The position numbers and the translations under genes were made by a program. This document shows positions 11,881 to 24,900 of a stretch of DNA of 64,000 nt, piece by piece. The stretch is from NCBI GenBank assembly GCA_002205965.3, contig NADL03000459.1, positions 1,240,001 through 1,304,000 of the forward strand, read 5' to 3'. The notes under the pieces are model-generated. The model saw only the letters and a program-made list of their open reading frames with translations, was not told where the DNA came from and searched no databases. Source of the DNA: Kappaphycus alvarezii. Its lineage: Eukaryota > Rhodophyta > Florideophyceae > Gigartinales > Solieriaceae. How positions within the stretch are numbered: the first letter of the stretch is position 1; every line of letters begins with the position of its first letter.

Positions 11881-13450
11881 ACAGGGTGCGGTAAGTAGGG
11901 GTTGTGACGTAGAGAGTAGTGTAGGTATGGCTATGCACTAAATGAAATGTACGTGAGATGATTTGAAGGGTGCAACAGGGTGAAAAGGCTGGGCTCTGTG
12001 GTGCGGGAGTCATGGCGTGTGTGAGTGTTGGCCAGAATGGGAGAAGAGTGGTAGATGGGGCGCTTGGGTAGCGATTTTGAAGAATGCCAGGATCGGAATC
12101 GACATCGAGATGGACAGAATGGTACAAAATGTGTCGTAGTGTACTGTAGTGTACTGTACAGTTGGGTACAAACTGTGGTGTGTTTACTGAAACAGTACCG
12201 TACAGTACGCAAGATGTTTATTTATTAACAAATCCAAAGTCAAGTACTGCACTGTAATGTACCTTGCTGTGTCGTATTTGTCCTCAATTTCTCTATACTG
12301 TACAGCATGTACAGTAGACTATACTGTACAGCATGTACAGTAGAGTAGTGTTATGCAGTGAATTGCAAGTTGGACAGATGTTGATGGGGAGAGGGAGGGG
12401 TGGAGATTCGAGAAAGTTGGCATGAGATTGAGTGTCGGAGAAGGAACGGCAGGGGCGGGCCTGCCTGTGATTGTGATTGCACAAGCGAGGGTGTAGGCAG
12501 GTTTCCGATTCCACAGCCCTTACAGCGATGAAGCACGTTGTTCAAGGGATCAGTGACCGTCATTTGAGAAGGGATTACAGTAAAGTTAATCTCGCCGTTG
12601 CGAAAGTCGCCAAATATTTCTCGCCGACTCGTGGTTTGGGGTGAGAAGAGTAGAAAGACGTGTGACGAAAACAGCGGTTGTACAGTAAGAGGGGTATGTT
12701 TATTTGCGGGTAGGTTGGGTGAATGGTCGGGCTGCAACGGGAGAGATGAGGGTCTCTGGATGGAATTGGATTACGGCAGCGTAACATGGTGAAGGCTCTG
12801 TAAAGTCGGGTTATGTTGGTTGAGGGAGAATTGGAATTCGAGATGTGTATGGCCCGAGAGGCGGAGGAAAGGGAGGGGAGGAAAGGGGGAGAGGAACTTT
12901 GTGTGTCTCTGTATCTGGAGGTGACGGTAACTTCGTGTGGAAAATGTGCGCAATGTGAGGTTGAAGCAGAAGTAGTTGTATCGAAACAAAGCGAAGAATA
13001 AAATGAGTTGTTTGAGGAGGGTGGGCACATGTTAATTCAAAAGGGGAGGCCGTGACGTTGGGAGGAGGCATGATACAACGGTGACTTGTTCGAATTACTA
13101 CGGAACTGGCGAGTCGGGGGAGTGGTGCACAATAGTGTATAAGATAGGTTGAGGGAGAGACAGTGGGATTCGTGGGTGGGGCAGGGCATGTGAAAGGAGA
13201 GGCGGTATTCTTATTGAGAGGACAATATCTTGAGAGTCAAACTGTACTGTACTGTACAGGACGAAAAAGTACTAAACTGTACGGCCCTTGAAGAGAGGGA
13301 AGGTGGAGTAGTACAGTGTGTACTGTACAGTCCAGTAATAGGAAACGTGGTGGGGCAGGAATGCGCAGAGCCGTGGTGGAAAAGATACCGTTCAGTATGC
13401 ACGAGGGTGGTTGGAATCAAGGGCTGCTGGTAACCGTTACCTGTGGAACG
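11881..13450. other. Purine-rich spacer with TACTGTACAGTA motifs
   Basis: The plus strand is strongly G-rich and C-poor, which creates long serine/proline-rich open frames on the minus strand that I regard as spurious. Many copies of the palindromic core ACTGTACAGT and half-sites lie here, for example near 12130-12160, 12190-12205, 12294-12345, 13240-13258 and 13318-13335. Confidence 0.5.
12294..12345. repeat. Tandem 26-bp repeat, two units
   Basis: Two adjacent 26-bp units (12294-12319 and 12320-12345) are identical except at the last base. Each contains TACTGTACAG and CATGTACAGTAG, so each unit is itself a pair of half-palindromes. Confidence 0.8.
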
Positions 13451-15480
13451 AGGCCGATGAGGGCATAGGCTGGAGCGGCAACGGTTATATTCGCAACACA
13501 TTTGGGGTAAGGCGACGACGGCCGTTCCAACGTGCCATCCTCATCTTGGCCCTAGTTGGAATAGCGGAGGGCAGATATCAAGTAAATGACGGGTTTCTGC
13601 CAGATTTGTGGATATGGATGATGCTGAATCAGTGATGGTTTGATATCGAGAGCAATCCGCCGCAGCCAACTAGTTTAACCGAGTGGAGAGCTACTATAGT
13701 ACCGTAGTGCAGACCAACACAATACTGTACTACTGTAGTGTACAGTACAGTAGGGCCACTGCAAAGACAGCTAACGTCCGAAAACTTTTTGCAATTTACC
13801 ACTGCAGTGATCACTACACCTTACTCTTCCCGTCAGGGAAATTTGGCACGGCGTGAGTACCGTACAGTACACTGAAAGTACATAGCTTCTACGGTACAGA
13901 TCATCTTGTTGGATACCATGTGCGCCAAGTCTTGTCTCGCACGGAATTTCAGTGAAACTAGACGCTCTCCCCTTGCCATAGGGGGTGAGCAAAGCATAGC
14001 TTACCAATAGCAATTTTGTTTTTGAGTGTTAAATTACAACAATCCCGAGTCGAGTGCCTCGCTTTACAAAAGTGGATTAGTAAAAAATAGTATATTTACT
14101 CGGGCCAAAACGGGAAGAGGGACACCAAAAAAAACTGTCGCTCTTTCTTTACAATTTTAGACAAGTTTTGTAATTATGTATGTAATTAAGTACTGTACTA
14201 TTAAAATAAGAAAGGGGAACTGCGCGGCATGCACAAAGCACAAATTGTACAGTACCAAAGCCAAGGACAGATATGACAAAGTAATCTGCAGCTTCCGTTT
14301 ATAGTATCAACGTAAGCGCCAGATTATCATTTTTTGTTCACTTGAATAGCCATTCCATCACTGTGGTAGAGATATCTACAGCGTATCATCCATACAGATG
14401 CGCCGGTCTAACAGCAACAAAATCACTATTTTTCTCTTTACATGGCCAACTGGATTAAGGTGATTTTTTAGTTTCTGCAGGAAGAGTGACACCAATATGA
14501 TAACGTCGCAATGGTCAACTGACTGCCAACACTTGCACAGTGTTGAAATACCATCTCTTCTTTTCAGTTGATGTCAACATGATGCACTCCCGAGCGACAA
14601 GAGTGCCTCAACCTTGAAAGCTGTCCAACAATCCAAAGGATATTCAGTCGAGGCGTTGAGGAGAATACATCTAAGCTGCCTAGCTACCCAATTATTTTGG
14701 CTTTACAAGCGAGCCAAAACCAGACAAAATGAGAACAATATCTTGGTGATTGCTTTCTCCTCAAGAGGACTGCACCAAGCTGGTTGCAGGTGGTGATCCA
14801 AAGTGTTTGGTTTAGAACAAGTTGGGTTCATTTAGTTTGTCCCTAACATATTAAAACCATCAACATAATTGGGATGGAAAAGGTCACAATATTAATGGAA
14901 TATGTTAATTGCGCTTTAACGAGTTGAACCGCTTAATCAATTGGGTCACATGCTGATTGACTTGGGTTTTTTTTGCGGCAGATTATGAGATTTTGATGCG
15001 TGGACTATGGGTTTAAATGTTAATTTGTCAGGCTCTGTGGACTCTGCAAAAGACCATTTTCAAGCAATAGTTTGTGGTTTGAACATGACCAAGTATCATC
15101 AGATGCGTGACATAACGTTAGGATCATAAGTATCGCGGCTCCGAGGGGTAAAATTTGGAAAAGTTTAGGCCAATATTTCCAGAAGATGCCTTTATCCAGT
15201 TGAATAAAGAAACATCAAAAAGTGAAGGTGGATGGAAGAGATGGAACCTTTTTCGCGTGTTACATAAACTCGTATAAACTGGGCGGGGAGATAGCCTACA
15301 GGAGAGGTATTGTACACTCGGGTGGTAAAAAAAAAGAAGAAAGATGGAAGCAGTGACATACACGCATCGCTCGTTTAGTATTTTGCTTTCAAAATAGTAT
15401 CAAATACTATTGTTTATATGGTTTTACTGATCAACAATTCATCCCGAGCAAACCATACTGTTCTGTAGGTACTGTTCAAT
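13451..15480. other. Spacer, no gene recognised
   Basis: More GTACTGTAC/ACAGTAC sites occur near 13725-13752, 13857-13872, 14188-14198 and 14246-14256. Open frames are short and without domains. Confidence 0.45.
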
Positions 15481-15899
15481 GCTTCAATAATTCCCCGTTC
15501 CATCCCCCATTTGCAGCTCTCTCGGACGCCCCCCTGCCCACCCAACCAACGAACCGAAACGAAAAACAAATACAAAAAAAAATACAATCCTCATCCTAAT
15601 GCCAATTGGAATCTTCAGATTCGACCTTCTCAAAACTTGTTTTCAACAATTGCAAAACCAACCACCACTTCCCTTTAAGCCCAACAAGCCACTCGCTCGT
15701 CCCAAACCTTTTTCCCCCACTGCACTCCTTCAACATCCTCATCCTCTCCCATAGCACTCTCCACAACCTACCCCTTATATAACACTGATCCTCTTCCCTT
15801 TTAAACCTCATCTAATTCTCAAATCCTCATCCTCCCCTTCACCTTCTCACCCATCACATCCTCGCCATCCCGCCCCCCCCCCCTACCGCCAAACAAAAA

Positions 15900-17257
15900 A
15901 TGCGCCTTTCCGCTGTGGTTGATCAACCTTACTTGCCCGCAGGCCTAGAGCCTCTCGCTGTCGCTCCTCCCCCGACCTTGGACCCCACCTTTCACCCGCA
16001 ACTTCCCCAGTAACATCCCTCAGTTCCGCTGCCAACCACCATCTTCCCAAGCTTCAACCCCTCCCCCTCAACATCTCTCAACAAGAGCCCCTGTCTCACT
16101 CTCTCCGCATTTCCCCTACTCTTGTCTCTGCTCAACCTTCCACCAACCACACTTCCCTAACTCATCTTGCCACGCATCGTCCCACCTCCCTCTCCTATCC
16201 TTTCGACATCCCTAATTACCAACACCCGCCTCCCACCCCTCCACCGTAACCCAACCCCCTCTCTTCCGTTCTACCCCGCTCCGGAACATCACACCGACAC
16301 CTATCGTCCATTTCAGGACTCCAGTCCCCCACCCGTCAAGACCCGCTCCCTTCCCCGTATCAAGACTTCACCCGCACTCGCTTCCCCTTCCTACCTCTAG
16401 TGCCACCGTCTCGCCGTATCTTCCGCCCAACCGTTCGACTCTGCCGTTTGCGTCTCGCCGCTTTCCGTATCCAACCATCCTACCCCACCGACAATACCAC
16501 CCTTGCCTCGTCGCTTACGCTGCCCGAACCCCCGACCCGCAGTATCGATGATTCCTTGCTGGCCCGTTTGCGCGGCTCCTTTTTGAATTCATCAGTGATG
16601 TCGAATCGGGAGCCGCAGATTCGGATACTACGAGAATTTGGCAGTCGGCTTGACAGAGGCGGGTGGGGAGAATCGCGTTGCTGGACAGCCTCCGCAACCC
16701 GTAGGTTCTGTACTTGTGGATAGGCCCCATGTTTGCAAGAAATGTAACACGACGTTCCGGAGACGGGATAACCTTATGGCACATATACGTGCGCAACACA
16801 AAGGGGAACGGCCGTTCAAGTGTGAAGTGTGTGGGTTTCGGTTTATTAAGAAGGATCACGCGATGAAACACTGGAAGGTGGTTCATTTAAAGGAGAGGCC
16901 GTTTCAGTGTAATCGGTGTGGGAGTAAGTTTGGGCAACGATCGGATTTGAATAAGCATGTCAAGAGCGTGCATTTGAAAATCAAGCCGTTTGAATGTGAG
17001 CATTGTGGGTTGAGGTTTTCGCACCGGGTAACCAAATTCGGCATCAGGCTGTGGTGCATGAGAAGAGGAAGCCTTATCGGTGCACGGAATGTGACTCGAG
17101 TTTTGCCGAAAAGTCAAACTTGTTGAAGCACCGTCAGGCAGTGCACAAGGCAGGGCTGGTGGTGAGGGGAGGGTTTAGATGGTGGCGGCATAGTAGGTGG
17201 AGAAGATGGAGTTTGGGTACAAACGGGGTGGGAAGCGGTACTTGTATAGTACTGTAG
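15900..17257 (+). pseudogene. C2H2 zinc-finger protein gene, disrupted
   Basis: The plus strand from about 16,720 encodes five C2H2 fingers in tandem: C-X2-C-X12-H-X4-H units starting HVCKKC, FKCEVC, FQCNRC, FECEHC and YRCTEC, joined by linkers such as ERPF and EKRKPY. Such arrays usually bind DNA in the nucleus. Fingers 1-3 and the start of finger 4 are in one frame; the rest of finger 4 and finger 5 continue in the next frame after a one-base loss at about 17,028-17,034. Upstream the finger frame is open to about 16,600 with no ATG. A plausible start (ATG 15,900) lies in the same frame, but the proline/serine-rich N-terminal part contains several stops and appears to switch frames around 16,400-16,600. 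Pyrimidine-rich DNA precedes 15,900. Either the gene is decaying or the sequence has errors; an unrecognised intron could explain the N-terminal part but not the finger-4 shift. Confidence 0.7.
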
Positions 17258-20200
17258 GTTAAGTTTGTACAGATGAATTGGGTCACGGACCCGCTAATCG
17301 TGTACAGTGATGGAGAATGCGTTTACTTTTTTTCCCCTTTATGCATAAATAATGTATTTTGACTATGGAATTTCTGGTGGTGTTGTCTATCGGTTGAGAC
17401 TCGGGATAGTAGGTGACGTGCGAGGTGAAATTGTTTGAGTTGTGTGTGTGTGTGTGTGTGTTTTTGGGGGATGTACTGTCGAGCATCGATGGGCTGGGGA
17501 GAGGGAGGGGAATGACCAACGAAATGACGTTTTGAGAAAATGTTAACATGGTGCAGTTTTAAGGTAACAGTGGAAAGGAGGATTCTGTGGTATGTCAAGG
17601 TCAAGGCCACGTCGTACGTATACCATCGTATGTGGGTCAAAGGAACAAATCAGTTGTGACGAGTCATGTTGAATATGGGGCAATCCATATGAATAAGGCA
17701 GTTTGAGTACAGGAGCCAGTTGCGCAACGTGACGGTGGTGATGCTGGAAAACAGAGGCGCAGGGCAAGGCAAAAGTGTGCTCGAGACAAGCAGATAGCGG
17801 ATGGTCGGGCATGAGAGCGGCTTTATGCAGTCAGGGTTGCAAAGTGTGTGCGGGGAAAGTGAAAAGGACCCCGCTGACTTTGTTGCTGCACGATGTACTG
17901 GTACTGTACTGTGCAATACAGTAATTCATTAAATTGCGAGAATTATGGATTCACTTGAAATGGTAACATGAGGGTCGGGGATTGAGCGAGAGGAAATAGA
18001 GCAAGGTTATCATCAGCAGGCACATGGTGTGAGCGGTAGGTGCTGAGCCGCAGCTGTATTGCGGCTCACGACGCCTGGAAGATCTGGACAGTGGGTGGTC
18101 TAACCTACTTTCTTTTGTTGGTATTGCAGTTTGGTTCGGTGAGTCGAGTTGACCAAGTGCTCGTGGGGGTGAGCGTGCGAGTGCAAGTGTGCAGGAGGGG
18201 AGGAGGTACCCTTATGGCATGTGACGTCTTTTCACAAAATACATGGCGTCGTAGGTCCAAATGGTGGCCTTTTGGGACGTGTGTTTTTATTGAAAATGAT
18301 TGATTGGTGCAGAGAACGGCGTTGATAAATGTTGTGGGTTGGACGGCGGGGGGCAAATTGTGGTTTTGGTGGTTTGGTGCGAGAGCAACTGCGGTGCGGT
18401 CACGCAGCTCCTGTGGAAACGAGCAAGGGCAAAGGACAAGTCCTGTGCAATTGGGTCGACTGATTTATCCCCTCCGCTTGGCTCTTCTTTGCGTCAGATA
18501 AATCCCGAGTGGCACCACCCCTATGGTCGCTTCCCCTTTCAACCACCCTACACCTTTCCCCAGCCGCTCGCGAGCTACTTTCTGTAGTACTAAATTGAAA
18601 CTTAACCTTTTAATTCCCACGTTCTACGACAAGTCCAATCCACAAATCCTTCCTCAATGCCATTCCATCATACTGTACAGTACAGTACTTTAAAAAAATC
18701 ATACATACACATTTCTTTACACTGCAACATTTCAGAATTTTCCAGCAAATCACGCAACCCACCGTCACATATTCTCCAAAATATTATTATTGTATTATTA
18801 ATTTAAATCCATTTGAATTTTTGAATTCCTTTCATCATTTTAAATTACAAATCCTCAACAAACGGCCCTCCACAGCATCAACTTTTCCTTTTAATCCGAT
18901 TCTTATCTTCTCACCTGGCCACCCGCATCACCTCCCGCCTCTGATTCAGGCGTCTCACAACTCACAATGCTCATGCCAAGGTTCACCGTACACGCCAGCA
19001 CGGCCAAGCTGCGGAGCACTCACCCGGGAGTCTTCGTCGCGCCAACCGACTCGAGACTGCAAAGATTACTGCAAACCATAGTGGTGCACAGCATCGCTTG
19101 ACCTGCTTGTCTTTGGCATGATCGTCGGGGTTGCAACAAGCATTCCCCGTCCCTAATCCCCTATCGTTTGCGCTGGCAACGACGGAACAGGAATGCGCGT
19201 GTCTTTTCGACGGTCTTCCACTGCGCTATAAACATTTTGAAAGAAGATATGCACCAATGTCCACGCTTTTGTCGTGCGATGTTGCACAGTGCGTACGTCG
19301 CTGCTCGTGCTGCAGGTCCGGTGCCTGGCGTTAAAAGGTCGCAACCTTGGCGCATTGTGAGCTGTGCAGCTCGTCTCCGAGGATTCTTTGACGGGCGGTC
19401 AGTACAAGAGTGGAGGGGTCGTGCCTTATGTCCCTCGTATGCCATCCCTATTCGGCGTATGACACTCGTCGTCACAGTTGCGTTTCACACTTGTGTGGAG
19501 CCGCCACTTGAGATCAGGCACCGTATGCTCGCTGCCCGAAAGGAAGCAAGCGTAGCATTAAAGGTCCGTCCTTGACTGGCACCTGATCTCGCACAGTGGC
19601 TCGATTGACGACGTGTGCGACCCAGCTCCTCTCTCTGATTGCCGTGGGGGCGTCATTCCTCGTTTTTTTCTTCCCCCTTTTTTTTCGTCGGCTTGAATCT
19701 TTGCACCATGGTGCCTCGGTTCACGGAGTGGGTGAAAAAGACCACGGCCGTCATCATTTTCTGCGTCATGCTTACCGTGGAAAGTCATGTCGTCGGTGTT
19801 TGTCAAGCCACCTTGCGACTGTTCTCCAAGCGAAAAGAAAGTGGATTATAGCTTCTGACACATGTGACATTTTCTTTTTCAAAGCCCCCGCCAGGTATCT
19901 TCATTTCCATTTGCTTGCCTCTGGGCCTCCATAAACCTCTCCCAACAGCGCCAAAGTCGTAAGTGCCAGTTATCAACTAAAACTCACCGACTCTCTCGAT
20001 CCTGTTTCTCTCGAAACGCATCTGCGGATTTTGCTTCCGTTCCACACGACGGGACTGAGCCCCACCCACGGCCACCATGCAACAATTTTTTTCCCCCTTC
20101 GACAGATGCAGTTTGGATGCCTAATTGTCAAATCCATTGGTCGCTGGCTTTCATTGATGCACTATTTCTATTATTTACATAGGTGCTTGACTATTCGCGT

Positions 20201-20770
20201 GCCCGTTGCAGATGGGAACGTGTTATGCAGTTCCTGCCGTACAGTCATACATTTACCTCTACAATGCTTCCGTCTGCAGGTGTTTGTCATCGACTATCTC
20301 GAGTCGAGGGGTATTTGAGGCTCTTACTCGACTCTGGTCAGGATTTCACAAGGCATTACTGCTGGCCATCAACCTCATTCTAGACATCTCTGGGGTCAGG
20401 AATCCGGCTTTCGCGGTTTTAAACAACCACAATTGTTAGCCACTCACCCCATACCCCAAGTCAACAGTTAAGCCAGTTCTCTACATCTACGGACTTCAAT
20501 TCCAAGAGTCGCGGCCTCATTTGTCCTGCTGGGAGTGCAGGTCAGTACTGTCCCAAGCACAAGGCTCGTATGTGTCGCCACACAAGTCTTACATTGAACA
20601 TTCAAAATTGCCTGTGGCTTGTGCCTCCCCGGAAACGTAATAATGCAAGATCAAGTGCGAGCAGTTGCAGCTCTCTGTTTTGTCTCCTCGCAACCTGTCT
20701 GGTAAACACTCGCGGCTCACATGAGCCCAAAAATATCCAAATGGATGTTACCTTTTCCATTTCCTACACC
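17258..20770. other. Spacer between zinc-finger and carrier genes
   Basis: The plus strand is G-rich to about 18.4 kb and then becomes C-rich. ACTGTACAG-type sites occur near 17,235, 17,300, 17,890-17,915, 18,670-18,685, 20,235 and 20,548. No domain-bearing frame was found. The part just left of 20,771 should be the 3' untranslated region of the carrier gene. Confidence 0.45.
17440..17461. repeat. (TG)n microsatellite
   Basis: About ten uninterrupted TG dinucleotides. Confidence 0.95.
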
Positions 20771-21871
20771 TCATTCGGCCCCAAGTACTTCTCTGAATAC
20801 CTCGTAGGAACCCATCATGATTGCACAAGCCGGAGCAACCTTTGCGACCCTCGGCCCCGCCCCCCGAAACAAACCCCGCACGCCCTCATCCTCTAAAATC
20901 CTTCTCGCCATGACCATAGGTCCCGCTGTATCCGCGCTGCCTATAAGACTCTGCCTTCGGGTCTTGATCACATCCGGCGGCACAGTACACAGTGCGGCCA
21001 GCCCCCCTGCACCTATGCCGGCGCCCAGGTAAACCGCAAATCCACTGCCTCCCTGAAATAATCGTTTCGGTAAGATGGAACGCTGAGGATCCTTCAAGGT
21101 TTCGTATGCACTCCAGTATATAGCGGAAAAGGGTGCATCACGTAACAAAGTTGGCCCGAGGCCGCGCCACCAAGCTCGTATACCTTGCTGTTGTTTGACA
21201 TGCTTTAAAACCGACCACACTGTAGCGTCTACACCGCCATAACCTGCCTGCAAGCGAGTTCGTGCCAATTCGAGAGGGCTTGCCAAAGAGGCAGCTACAG
21301 AACGGGCGGTGGCACCTGCGGCAATAGCAGAAGTTGGGGTGGACATATCGGGGAAGGAATGTGAGAGACGATGGCGAAAGTCTTCGTAAAGGGTGAAATA
21401 GAGGCCGGTGGTGGGTATGGCGAGCAAGAGGGAGACGTTCAGTCCGCGCCACAGTCCGCGGAGTCCGTCGGATTGGACTATTTTTCGGGCAGCATCAAAG
21501 GAGGAGGAGACGTGATGAGTGTCGGAACTCAGGGCTTGGGGAATGGGGTAGACATGGGCTTGGAGTCGGACTTTGACAACGTCAAAGGGGGTGACGACGG
21601 TGGCGACGAGGGAGGCGCCAAGGGTGGATGAAAGAGCGTTTCGGAGAACAGAGGGAGGAGGCGGATGAGAGGGGAGCGGACACGGGGTTTGATGTGAGGA
21701 ATGGGTCGGGTGGAAATCGGACGGAGGGACATGTTGAACAACGTTGATATGGGGATGGGGGTGTCGGGCATGGCGCGGAGACGCGGGAGGGGCGGGGATG
21801 GGGAAGGGAGAGACGGATGAGGTAGGGGTGGGGATGCGGTGGCGTTTGGGTTAGTATTGCAAGTGGGGCAT
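20771..21871 (-). CDS. Mitochondrial carrier family protein (SLC25)
   Basis: Three carrier repeats are present, each with a P-X-[DE]-X2-[KR] signature after its odd-numbered helix: TPFDVVKVRLQ (about 21,575-21,545), SPLELARTRLQ (about 21,265-21,230) and VPPDVIKTRRQ (about 20,985-20,950). The glycine/arginine motifs that end each matrix helix (GLRGLWRGLN, GIRAWWRGLG, GVRGLFRGAG) follow. This is the standard six-helix inner-membrane carrier, and spacing resembles the SLC25A39/40 group, though the substrate is not established. The frame is open from 21,850 to the stop and has no ATG in that span. An in-frame ATG at 21,869-21,871 is followed six codons later by TAA at 21,851-21,853. The real start may be that ATG with a nonsense mutation or sequence error, or may need a 5' intron. 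The carrier domain itself is intact at about 290 residues. Confidence 0.85.
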
Positions 21872-21934
21872 GATGACGGCGACGAAGCGCTGAGGCGAGG
21901 AATTCGAGGAATTTTCGGGAATGAATAAAGCATG

Positions 21935-24900
21935 GTTTTGCCTGCTCATCGACGATTTGGTCAGACTAGGACGATAATTTGGCGGGATTGTTGTTGGTTT
22001 GGCTGAAATGAGGAATGGAGGGCGAAAACGATACCCAATGAGTTGCCAGTATTGCTTGTCAACGGGAACGACTTGGTGCCACTTGGCGTCCTAAATAATT
22101 CGTCCAAAGCTTGTACTACTGTACCTTGATTTGCTGCCTACGGCAACTGCATCATTGCGGATTGATTGGCTTGAATCAAGTGCCCCACAGCACAGCACAG
22201 CACAGCACCCTACAGTACTGTAAGCTATAGTAATAATTTTCAAAAGCACACGTGTTGACTGGTTATAGGGCCTTGAATTAATTCCAACTGTAGGCTACGC
22301 GGCGTACCGGTGCGGTATGAGCTTAGCGACCGGCCCTTAGGCGGAGCCAGTAGCGGCTCGAGCTCGAATTGTCATTATACGATGATAATGATATCAATTT
22401 GTGTTGAATCTGGGTGTAGAGGCTGCTCTCGTGGTCAAGAGATGGCAAAGAATGAAAAACCGAGTTTCTGAATGAGGGGCGAGCGCAGAGTCTGTTGCAA
22501 GGCTTTAATATGAAATTGAGTATCAGGGTACACTCGTAGAAGTCTAAGATTTAGCTGGGAATCGACAGCTTCACTTTGAGTTTTTGATTGGTTCGAAGAC
22601 GAATACTCACATAGAAAGCAACCATTCACTTGTGATTGACGCGTTCACGGGATCGATGTTATATTTTGACGAGGAAAAGTATATTAAGCCAAGGTTGGAC
22701 AGCTTGAGGCCATAGACGTCTGAATGTAGACTATCGCCCGGGACGCATTTTCAAATTGCCGAAGAAATGCAAGTTTTAAGTATCGAGTTCAAGTCACTTC
22801 GTTATGTAGAATCCAGAGATCCTCTCTAACATTCAAATGATAATTATAATCAAATTTCCAGGGCGCTATGACTCATCGGCATTGTCAAGGCACCTTAACG
22901 GTTCTTTGACCATCAGGAGAATGGAATTTTGGATATGGGGTGGCCATCGAAGTCTTCCCAAGTAGCTGCTTTACCCCAAGTAATGCTTTTCCGGAGGTCT
23001 TTGAGCCATTTGTGATCAGGTCGAAAAGTGAATTATTGCTCGAAAACATTTGTACAGGATTTTCAAAATTTGAAATATAGACGAAGTTGGCTACAGAGAT
23101 GTCGAATTTGTCGCTATAGGCGATAATGTCTCCAGATACTACCCATCCCGTAAGTCGAAAAGCTTCATGAAACTTGGAAAATACTGTTAAAGCGTTTCCA
23201 TTATCGTTTCAAAAGAAGAAAATAGGGAAAGTTTCAAAGAATAGTCTGTGATATTTGCAAACGAGGCATCTGAAAATATAAAGATGCGAAGAGAAATGGC
23301 CTTGAAGTTCGGTACGTTAAGCCATAAGCTGTTTAGGCTACATATTTATGGTTTTGTTCAGGCGTTGAACGATTGCTACTTGGTTTGCACAAAATATTTA
23401 TTGGTAACACGCGCAACTTGTAAATTTTCAAGAAAGAGGTCTGGGATCTATTTACCAGGCCAGAAGAGCTTCAAGCACATTCAACGGAAACTGGAAGAAT
23501 TCGAATCATTTGATAGATTCTTTAACTCTGATACGGTTTTAGGTTGACGAGGAATATTTAGTCTTCGCGTACAGTATCGAGGTGTCCTGTGAAGTCAAAA
23601 GACATAGTAGGCTCAGCTTAAATCTCCAATTTTCACTTGATCTTCCGGAAAGGTCTCAACACGGAATTTCCGCATCTAAATGTAATATCTGAGTATCTAC
23701 TACGCAGTATATTTAGGAAAACGTAGGTCAGAAGATAGTAGAGAGCCATTGAGACGCAAACAGGCGTCAAAAACAAGTCCTCAGCATCATTTAGTCAAAT
23801 ATGATGGGATAGAAGTCCTCTGCATCAAATGGGACGTAAAAGGGGGGCATAAACTGTAACCAAACTGATCAGGTCGTATTCCTTACGCTCGTTTTCTGAT
23901 TAAAAGATATTTGGAGAGCAGCTGAGAAGATCGATGATAAGCTTGATGTAATATGTTCAAATCCTGAAGCAAAAGATTGCACTAGTAGCAAGTAGAAGCC
24001 GACCAGACAGTGATTATGCTGTTGCAGACACATTTTCTATCCTAGAATTGATTTTATCTGCGCCCATTGGTTAATTATAGTGCTTTTCATTTGAAATTTA
24101 CATTTTGAGTATAATTGATGGCGAAAACGATGAGTTCAGTTATTATGTTGTTGTCAATTGGAACTTCTTCGTTATGAAATATCATTAAATGTGCCACGTT
24201 GCAATATCGATCTTATTTTATCACCGATGGGCTCCTATTTTACGGTCATCTGGACATGAGATTTTGTGGTTATAATTTTTCAGGAGCGATGTTTACTTAT
24301 TCTTCTAGGCAGACTAAAATGTGCAACTCTCGTTCAAAATTGCAAAGAATAGAATTTGCTACTTCTGCAAAAGAGAAATTTAATATACATACAATACAAC
24401 AAATTGTTTTTATATGTCATTTTTGGTTTTTTCACGAAAAAAGGCGTCTCCCCGTAGAATATTGAGGCACTTGAGAAGGGAAAAAGCCCTTTTCAAACCT
24501 TATCCGAGATTTCCCCTAATATTTAAGGAGAATCTTGTTCCCAGGTTGATACACGCGGCCGTAATCGAGGGCGCAGTTGAGCTTGAGGGATGCAATCTGA
24601 GTTTTTCATTTCTTCAAAAGCGATTGCAGCCAGATGAGCAAGTTTTTTCATAGTAGCATTGGAAATTATTGTTTGAGATGGCATTTAAATCAGAATATTC
24701 TCACCAAAGATAAGGGCGGGAGAGAAATGGCATTCTGAAACGGGTAAGTTGTTCATGGCTTTAATCAAAACTGCTAGAACGAGTTTTAGCAATCCTTTTT
24801 TTTCGGAATATGTTCTAGAAGCTTTTGATAGCGCTCAAAAATCCCTAGAATAGAAAACGTTTCTCCTCCGGAGTAGCTGAGTTCCACAGCTGTGATACGA

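Noticed and set aside
12293-13071. Several long minus-strand frames of 70-150 codons rich in Ser, Pro, Thr and His
   Set aside because: They overlap in all three frames and follow from the G-rich plus strand; no domain or codon consistency supports a real protein.
19131-19934. Overlapping frames of 100-135 codons on both strands as genes
   Set aside because: No domains, no preferred frame and equal openness on both strands.
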